In this document: piece by piece, positions 54,929 through 64,000 of the stretch
Numbering within the stretch: the first letter of the stretch is position 1
Layout of the letters: the number at the start of each line of letters is the position of its first letter
Origin: Lenzites betulinus
Taxonomy: Eukaryota > Basidiomycota > Agaricomycetes > Polyporales > Polyporaceae
Direction of reading: 5' to 3'
DNA length: 64,000 bases
Assembly: GCA_022264855.1 (NCBI GenBank)
Contig: JABYQU010000048.1
Coordinates: 248,001-312,000, forward strand
Position numbers and translations under genes: made by a program
The notes under the pieces: model-generated
The model's input: only the letters and a program-made list of their open reading frames with translations
Databases searched by the model: none
What the model was told of the DNA's origin: nothing

Positions 54929-56928
54929 CCATAGGCACTGAGTCCATCATCCGTGCGGCCCCAGTGGCCCAGGCGACCGCGCTCATGGTGGAAATCGGAA
55001 AGCGAGCCAACGTCCCGGAACTCGTCTCCAGAGCCTTGTATGCGGCGATCTAGGAACCCCAGCGCATAGACGCACATACCTCCCCCCACTAGACATTCGG
55101 CTCTGTTGCACCTCTTGCGGCGTTGTGGCCGCGGATTGTAGCGCGCGGGGTCGGGGAAGAGTACGAGGTTGGAGACGGAGGAGGAGTACTGGCTGGTACT
55201 GGTGGTACAAGCAATTGCACGTCGATGCCACGCGACTCTTGTCGGTGCAGGTGCAGAGTCAGCCCGCCAATATAAATCTATATCTGTACCTCCCTGTGAA
55301 GATGCCGTATCGCCGCGGGGCTTGGTACTGGCTTGGTCTGGCTTGGTCGGTCGATTGTTCGAGATGGAAGTCTGCGGAAGTGCGGCCGGGCTTGTATGTG
55401 TCCCAGCGCGCGTCGTATCGCTACCGACTGCCTGGCTGGAGCTCCGGCTAGTCGCGACTGCGGTGCCCTGGCGTCGGCGTAACGGTATAGTAGCTGTCTG
55501 CCTGAGGCTAGACGCTGTAGCAATCGCAACTGAGCGGACATGCACGCGCAAGATCCTGTTCTGGTTTCCGCGGCGACCCTGCAATTGTGCATACACACGT
55601 TAGGCAACTCGGAACGAGCGTGGGCCTGCGTGATGCGTGATGCATGAGCCTTCAAATTTCAAAGCTTCATTAGGACACATACACTCTGAAAGTAACACAA
55701 ATACCGGTATTATCGGGAATTGAAGACTCGTAGATTAGGGACGTTTTGTTCGCAATATATATTGTTGGTGCAATACGATTAGTAAGCTGGAGCAGTCCAG
55801 TTGGAGCGTTGGAGCAACGGAACGGGACTCTCGACATGCATAGACGCCCCCGCGCAGCCCGATATATGCCGAAAAAGTATGTGGAGCGGTTTGGAGAGTG
55901 TGTGGCACTCACCCACTCAATACTGAAATAACCCCCTTGTGATCCAGTCCAAATTGCGTTTCAAAACGTCCCTATTAGCCCCGCAGAAGGCGTCGCAGAT
56001 CTTCAATATTATACTGTGCTCGTGCTAACAATCCTAAGCAAGGATGAATATGCATCGCTCTTCTGTGCAGGAACCCTTCGATCGTAAGCATCTTTTCACG
56101 CTGTCTCCAAGCCTGGGAAGGATGTCATACATTCTTGATAAACGAAACTGAGTGCCGACTGGGCGCATTCAGCACTCAGCGATATCGAACGGGTTGAACG
56201 TACGCATAAATATCCCCCTAATATATCGCCACGTTCGTATGTTAGATGCAATTGATTCATGTCTTGTTGGTAATCGAACGTACCCACTTCGCATCTAGAT
56301 CTAGTACTTGTGATCGAAAGGCCATCTATAGGCAACTTCATGGCTGCGTGAAGAGTCTGCTAGAGTTGACAGTGACCTTCAGTGACGCACCTGTTAGACG
56401 TAGTTCAGATTTCAAACCCCGCAACATCTTCCATTTTACGCCGCCTGCAGCTGGTATATCTGAAGCTCATGAACTCACAAAAATCTCGGGTCTTTAGCAT
56501 CTCGACCTCCATGTCCCCTCTCTATATAACCACCTGTCGCCGCAACCGCTCTTCTTGGCCCTCCGTCCTCGCGCGTTACAGCTGTTGTCGGATCGATAGG
56601 CCCCTGGGTAAAAATGCAGAGAGCGTTTGAGGCTCCAAAGCGGCGGTGTCGACACGCGGGAGCTTGTACAACGCGGTAAGCGGGCCTTGTCGCTTCCCCG
56701 TATCCTCTCTGCATGTCCGACCAAAACAACTGTGCGTAACCTCTTGTCGAAGGGGGTCTAATATCAATCTTAGTCTAATTCCAGCTCCAATGGGTTTCCC
56801 CCAAACGGCGGTGCTCAAGACCTCTGGCCTGAGTTGAATTTACCTCCTCCTCTGGCGACCTCGGGTCTTCGCCCCGACACCGTGCCTCACACAGGGCTGG
56901 AAGTGATCAACCGGGAGCCGTGTGTATA

Positions 56929-56947
56929 CCCCGGATTTACTCCGGGG
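56929..56947 (+). promoter_or_regulatory. CCG/CGG inverted repeat upstream of xylulokinase
   Basis: CCCCGGATTTACTCCGGGG is a perfect 7-bp inverted repeat with a 5-bp spacer, 354 bp before the ATG at 57301. CCG...CGG palindromes are the usual sites of Zn2Cys6 activators. The factor is unknown. Confidence 0.35.
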
Positions 56948-57165
56948 GCGTTCCGTGGGGATCGCGGGGAGTGCCGCGGGGCAGTCTTGGGGAAGTCTGG
57001 ACCGGCGGCCATGGGCGAGGCGGCAAGGCGGCCCGCAGACGCGCAGTGTGCAAGGGCGCGGTCATTGGCCGTACACTTTTACCGTCTGCCCAAGCCGCCA
57101 CAGAATTACTCAACTGTTCACCTGGACACGGATCCCATCGACTCGCACAGACCATTCCCCAGCCC

Positions 57166-57172
57166 TATATAT
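57166..57172 (+). promoter_or_regulatory. TATA box of xylulokinase gene
   Basis: TATATAT about 130 bp upstream of the start codon, followed by a pyrimidine-rich leader. Confidence 0.45.
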
Positions 57173-57280
57173 TTCTCCCTCATGGCCCCCTCGTGCCTGC
57201 TCACATTCCCCCAATCCCCCCATCCCCATCCCCTCCATCTTGATCGTCGGTCACCTCATCCTTCCCCCTAACTTCCCTGA

Positions 57281-59253
<1,973 letters not shown>

Positions 59254-59721
59254 GCGGTGTAGGTGTACGATATGGAGGTGGATGTGTGGTTGTGCTCGGA
59301 CACTGGTTCTGCTTAAGATTTCCCTATGACCTGCTAACGTCTTTGGCTCGATACATAGACATACCTAGATGTTTTGTCCTTGGGTACCCGCAACGTGAAA
59401 ACATGTACACATACTTACTGGCATCTACATAGTATACCAAAAATGGAGAACGTTCAATAACTTCATGAAACTTGAAGCTTCGAAGCTTGGAGGTGGAGGC
59501 AGCATACTACGCGCTCACGTGATGTGCGCGTCTCGACGCGTTGTGGGCGTCTGTTTGCCCGAATATCGGAGGCAAGTTGAAGTTCGCAGCACTGCCGTCA
59601 ATCCTCTCTCTCCGCTCCTCCCGTTCGTTGCGCCGCCCGCTCTTTGTTCCTTCCGCTCTTTACACCCTCCTACACCCTCCTCCTCAAGCTCAAGACAGAC
59701 TATTCTCTCGCACGATCACCC
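59254..59721. other. Intergenic region
   Basis: 3' flank of the xylulokinase gene and leader of the next gene. It contains the same 18-bp palindromic sequence (59472-59489) seen at 599-618. No gene supported. Confidence 0.4.
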
Positions 59722-61945
59722 ATGGGCTTTCTCAAGCGGTTCCTTTCCCTGGGCAGCTCCAAGTCCAGGAAGAACAAGAAGAAGCAGAATGCAGCCCAAG
59801 CAAGAAATGTCGATGCGGAGGGCCGCATCCTCCCCCATACAGAGCGCGACCCCCAAGACCCGGATACGAGTGTGAATAGGCTCTTGCGCTCATCGTCGAC
59901 CAAGTTCGCCGTCATGTCCGAGATCGACTATAGCTCTCTGGCTCCTCCACGTGAGTTTACTGTGTCTTGAACGTTCACGAATCGTTTGACTGACTAAGCT
60001 GCAGCGTTGCCTACCGCGAACTTCCCGAGCACGCCCTCTCTGTCACCCTCGCCCTCAATGCTCACCGTTGCTACCACTCCCGGCGTACACCGAAGCGGAA
60101 CCTACGTTGTCAAAGTGCATGGCCGGACTACCCACTCCCGCACCGAGTTTCCCCGCGCGAACCCTCCCCCGTCCCCCACCAAACTTCCACGAACAGCGAC
60201 ACCCAAGACCCCGACCCCACATCAAGACCACCATGATACCGACGACGAAGACGAAGACGACGACCCGTGCCTGCCTCGCCTCAAAGAGGTCAACTTTACG
60301 CCGAAGGACAGGTCCCGCATATATGCACTGCGCCAAGATCCCTCTGTCGTCAGCCTATTGAACATGTACGACGACAACGGCTGCCTCGACTCGCAGGCGT
60401 TTGCTAGCACTCCTCCGACGCCCGCTCCTATTTCGACGGAAGTGGAGGGCAAACAACCCCGTCAAAGGACGGGGTCTACCCTCCGCCAGCTTCTCGGCGA
60501 AGCACAACCTGCCCACATTGAGAATATTACCGCTGCCGAAGGCGATATTTCATGGGCGGAACGTTTCTTAGAGTGAGCCAGCGTTCTTAACTCGAGTAAT
60601 TGTAATACGCACTGACGACTTCTACAGCGAACAACTTCATGATGATTCCCCTCTCCCCTCACCGATTCTCAAAACACCCAAGGACACTGTTTTTGCAGGC
60701 GACCTCTGCGCCCCTCGTATTGCGGCTGCTGACAATACGTTCTCTTCTACTGGAGCCGAGTCCAGCATCAACTACCCAGCCATTTCTTCTATGGAGGTGG
60801 AAGTTAGCGGCACGGTGGAAGACCTTTCTATCGAAGTCGTACCAGCACCGAAACCCGCGGTCGAACCGAAGACGCCTCAGCGTGCATCTGAAGTCTTTGG
60901 TTTCTTGAATCGGCGCAACACCGTCCTCGTGAAAGAACGCGATCTGCCCGAAATTCCACAGGAATTAGTATTTCACAATACCGGAGAATGCCCTAACGGC
61001 ACCGAAGACGCCCTCGTTCCTAACACCTCCCTCGATGCACCCCCCGACGCGACACACTCTGCCAACACCAGCCACTCTGGTGGATCGAACACCTCTAGCG
61101 ACGCCCCCTCCCACCTCTCTCACGCACAAATCCAGACCGCGACGTTGACGAAGCTCTCGAGCGCATTTGCTGCATCTACGCTCTCCTTGAACCTCTTGGT
61201 CTCCACACCCGACCACACTACGCAAACTGCTTCTGACGAGGCAGCTCTTCCTACATCTTACATGGGGTTATCCGAGCCCCAGGGGGGCGATATCTCTACT
61301 ACCGGTCATGTCGTCCGTGAGGCAACAGGCAGCTCATCTCAGACGCATGTGCCGCGACACCAACACACCGGCTCCTCGCATTCGAGCAGCAGCACGAACC
61401 TCCCTCCCAGCAAGATCCCGCGCGGACCGCGCCCGCGTCCCCTATCTACACGACGCCCCGACGATCGTATCTCCGCAGACGATGAACCTCGCCCTGTGAG
61501 TACAGTCGGCGACGCCCCGTCCGCCACCGACCCCCACGCGAAGCGCGAGGCGTTCGCCGCCCTCCCGCCCCACCAGCACCGCCGCACGGCCTCGCGCTCC
61601 GTCTCCCCCACCACCCCCAACGACGAGCACAAGATCACGCGCGCCGCGACGATCGCGGTCCCTAAGAGCCCCGGCGCGTCCGTCGCGCACGCCCGGAAGC
61701 CTCTGGGCAAGGAGAACACGCCGAGCCCGCCACGTACGATCGCGGCGCACACGGGGCTCGGGTTCATGACGCCGACGCGCGCGCGCACGCTCGCGGGCCA
61801 CTTCCTCGAGCGCGACGTGCCGCCGTCGCCCGCGTCGAGCTCGGAGCTGTCGCCGGTCGGGCAGGACATGATGCATAATCTAAGGATGCAGCGGTTGCGC
61901 GCGCGGCAGGTCGAGCGGCGGCGCGGGATGTGGGTGCGCGAGTAG
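59722..61945 (+). CDS. Disordered basic, Ser/Pro-rich protein of unknown function, 704 aa
   Basis: Exons 59722-59950, 60005-60572 and 60628-61945 join in phase with introns of 54-55 nt. The N-terminus MGFLKRFLSLGSSKSRKNKK is hydrophobic-basic and could bind membranes; it has Gly2 but Arg where N-myristoylation prefers a small residue. A folded-looking segment (VNFTPKDRSRIYALRQDPSV, VVSLLNMYDDNGCLDSQAF) precedes long Ser/Thr/Pro-rich stretches with many SP/TP sites. Near the C-terminus FMTPTRARTLAGHFLERDVP and RRRGMWVRE look conserved. No catalytic domain is seen. It could be a cell-cycle- or polarity-related phosphoprotein, but that is a guess from composition. Confidence 0.8.
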
Positions 61946-62919
61946 TGTTTGACTGGCGCGCGCGGCGGACGCTGGGCTGGAGGTGTACATGTGGACTCTG
62001 CGGCGGGTTTTTTGGCTGTTTATGTTTTTGTTTTGTTTTCCCTGAGCGCTGTGCACGATGCTTTCGCGCTTTCTGTTTTGTAGTACGTAGTTGCGATCGC
62101 GGTGGTGATGTGTATGTTGATATCTCATGCCGCCTTGAGCGTGCGCATGCATAAGTATGCTTAATGGTCCATTCATACCGTATGTGTATATATTTGAAGA
62201 CTGCGAAGCTTGATCATGAACGTTAACTGCAATATTGTGGGAGGGATGTTGGGATATACTTTAGGGCAGGACAAGGCAAGTTCACCGTCCTGGTGAAGCA
62301 GGTTGGAGTTCTGCACATCCATCTATATATCTATATTCGAAGGGTCTTGAATGAACTCATGATGATCACATCGATGCAACCTGCACTAGTTGGTCTACCT
62401 GGGTTCTTGACAGTAGGCGTTCATTTAAATGGGTTCGATGATCCTGCTGTGCTCATATTTTGCTTCTGTAGATGAACAGCAGCGGCATCTCGACGTAAAC
62501 TAAGTACCCCAACTATCCGAGGCTAGAGCTCTACAGTGTCACGCGGATGGGCACACCATCGCAGGGCAGTGCCCGAGTTCTATCACCGTACCGAAGCGAC
62601 CCATATCATATCTTGCGAAGCAGCGAAGACGGTGAAAACCGCATACGGCATGCGTCGCTGTCACCTGTGCGCCCGCCGTAGCAGGTGTACCGTGGAATCG
62701 CATAGAGTGTGATGGCGCACGCCGCTTTCGTGATAAATAGGCTGACTACAGATACGAATTGAAGGATCAAAACGCTCGCGCAGTCACCACCTAAGGATCC
62801 GTCGGGCACACTGTAAAGTGAGTTGGCAGTTATCCGCTATAATGTCCGGGATGTTTGCTTATAGAGTCGTTCATGTGCTGCCTCAGCGGCGTCGTGAACT
62901 TCAGCAATCTAGGCACGCG
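61946..62919. other. Intergenic region
   Basis: 3' flank of the preceding gene (T/G-rich) and promoter side of the HET gene. No gene supported. Confidence 0.4.
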
Positions 62920-63680
62920 ATGTGGCTACTCAATACCACCACATACCAACTCTACTTTGTGCAAGATCCCTCAATCACGACATATGCCATCCTTTCGCAT
63001 GTCTGGGGTCAGACGGGAGAGCAGACGTTCCAGGTACGAGAGTTTCATCGCTGCCTGGATTTTGACCGAGCTCAACTGATGCCTGTACCATTGTCAGGAC
63101 CTTCAAGCTATCCACGCCGCCGCCCGCAGTACCTTCGACGTGGTCCCTGCCGACGACGACCCTGCGCTCCTGGAGGTCATCCGAGGCCGCTTGAGCCCCA
63201 AGATCCGCGGCTGCTGCGACTACGCCCGCGTCAAAGGGTTCTCTGCCGCGTGGATAGACGCATGCTGCATCGACAAAACCAGCAGCGCCGAGCTGTCTGA
63301 GGCGATCAACTCCATGTTCGAGTGGTACTCGCTCGCGGAGGTCTGCTACGTATTCCTCGCCGACGTGTCCGCCACCGACAACCCGCACGCGCCCGCGTCG
63401 CGATTCCGCTGGAGCGTGTGGTTCACCCGGGGGTGGACGCTGCAGGAGCTGGTCGTCCGCTGGCGCATCGTGTTCCTATCGAAGGAGTGGCAGATGATCG
63501 GCACGAAGGCAAGCCTCGCGAACGTGATCAGAGATATCACGGGCATCGACCGCGACGTGCTATTGCGCATACGGCCGCTGCACACGGTCAGTGTCGCGCA
63601 GCGGATGTCGTGTGCCTCGGGACGGCGTACGACACGGCGCGAGGACGAGGCGTACTGTCTGATGGGCATCTTCGGTGTTC
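62920..63680 (+). pseudogene. HET-domain protein, truncated by a tandem repeat
   Basis: Exons 62920-63033 and 63098-63680 join in phase through a 64-nt intron (GTACGA...GTCAG). Typical HET features are seen: MWLLNTTTYQLYFV, YAILSHVWG, DYARVKGFSAAWIDACCIDK, TSSAELSEAINSMFEWYSLA, WFTRGWTLQELV, FLSKEWQMIGTKASLANVI and EDEAYCLMGIFGV. HET domains act in self/non-self recognition and cell death in ascomycetes; their role in basidiomycetes is unproven. After MGIFGV the family continues with a M/P-x-YGEG block, but here the sequence switches at 63680 into the 170-bp repeat, so the rest of the gene is lost or displaced. Confidence 0.82.
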
Positions 63681-64000
63681 GAGTTGTATACAACAGTTAT
63701 TGCAACTTTCTAGGTGTAATAAATAGCGGTAGTTGCAACTTCGGTGGTTTAAGGCCAAATAGGCGCCGTTTGGCACAGCCACTGACGCGCGAGACACGGG
63801 CGCCTATCTGCAGTTGCAGTCACAGCGAGGTGGGCGTCTATTGTAGTTACGAGTTGTATACAACAGTTATTGCAACTTTCTAGGTGTAATAAATAGCGGT
63901 AGTTGCAACTTCGGTGGTTTAAGGCCAAATAGGCGCCGTTTGGCACAGCCACTGACGCGCGAGACACGGGCGCCTATCTGCAGTTGCAGTCACAGCGAGG
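63681..64000. repeat. 170-bp tandem repeat array, start of array at window edge
   Basis: GAGTTGTATACAACAGTTAT begins at 63681 and again at 63851; the two units match to the end of the window, where the second is cut after 150 bp. It could be the end of a transposon with tandem leader repeats or the border of a satellite array. Confidence 0.9.

Noticed and set aside
54892..55596. 234-codon minus-strand frame
   Set aside because: Low-complexity composition, no family features, overlaps the BTB promoter and exon 1.

Overview
This window reads as nuclear DNA of a filamentous basidiomycete, most likely an agaricomycete and possibly Polyporales. Introns are mostly 46-85 nt with GT...AG ends. The recognisable host genes belong to families that are greatly expanded in that group (F-box, BTB/POZ, HET, lineage-specific orphan families). 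The transposons are typical fungal chromoviruses, Copia, hAT and fold-back elements. No rRNA gene, complete tRNA gene or CRISPR array was seen. The species call is inference from gene content and intron style.

Layout from left to right. 1-5 kb: the 3' end of a PIF1/Helitron-type helicase, a minus-strand spliced orphan gene, and a spliced CMGC-type protein kinase whose domain becomes clear only after removing five short introns. 5.05-12.39 kb: a young Ty3/Gypsy chromovirus with 365-bp LTRs that differ at one base, a 5-bp target duplication, gag, a likely -1 frameshift site, a pol with chromodomain, and an unusual zinc-knuckle ORF after pol. 12.6-17.5 kb: small spliced orphan genes and a 22-bp minisatellite. 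19.3-25.2 kb: an F-box gene and two further multi-exon agaricomycete-type genes. The second of these is cut in its last exon by a 2.36-kb fold-back element (25.16-27.51 kb), and its likely continuation lies at 27.5-28.4 kb. 29.38-31.87 kb: a diverged relative of the fold-back element, full of hairpins.

31.87-53.04 kb is a three-level nest. An old Gypsy element holds a Copia element in its 3' LTR (minus strand, intact 1417-codon gag-pol, LTRs that appear identical, 5-bp duplication). The Copia element holds a hAT element in its own LTR (intact-looking ten-exon transposase, 19-bp terminal repeats, 8-bp duplication). The outer Gypsy carries five in-frame TGA codons and an Asp-to-Asn change in the protease active site, all explicable by C-to-T change at CpG, so the order of insertion can be read directly.

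53-64 kb returns to host sequence: a damaged BTB/POZ gene (minus), a D-xylulose kinase gene with a GC-AG first intron, a 704-residue disordered basic and Ser/Pro-rich protein of unknown role, and the 5' part of a HET-domain gene that is broken at 63.68 kb by the start of a 170-bp tandem repeat running off the window.

The host genes do not form a pathway or an operon. They are scattered in a repeat-rich, probably silenced, compartment. The xylulokinase is the only clear metabolic gene.
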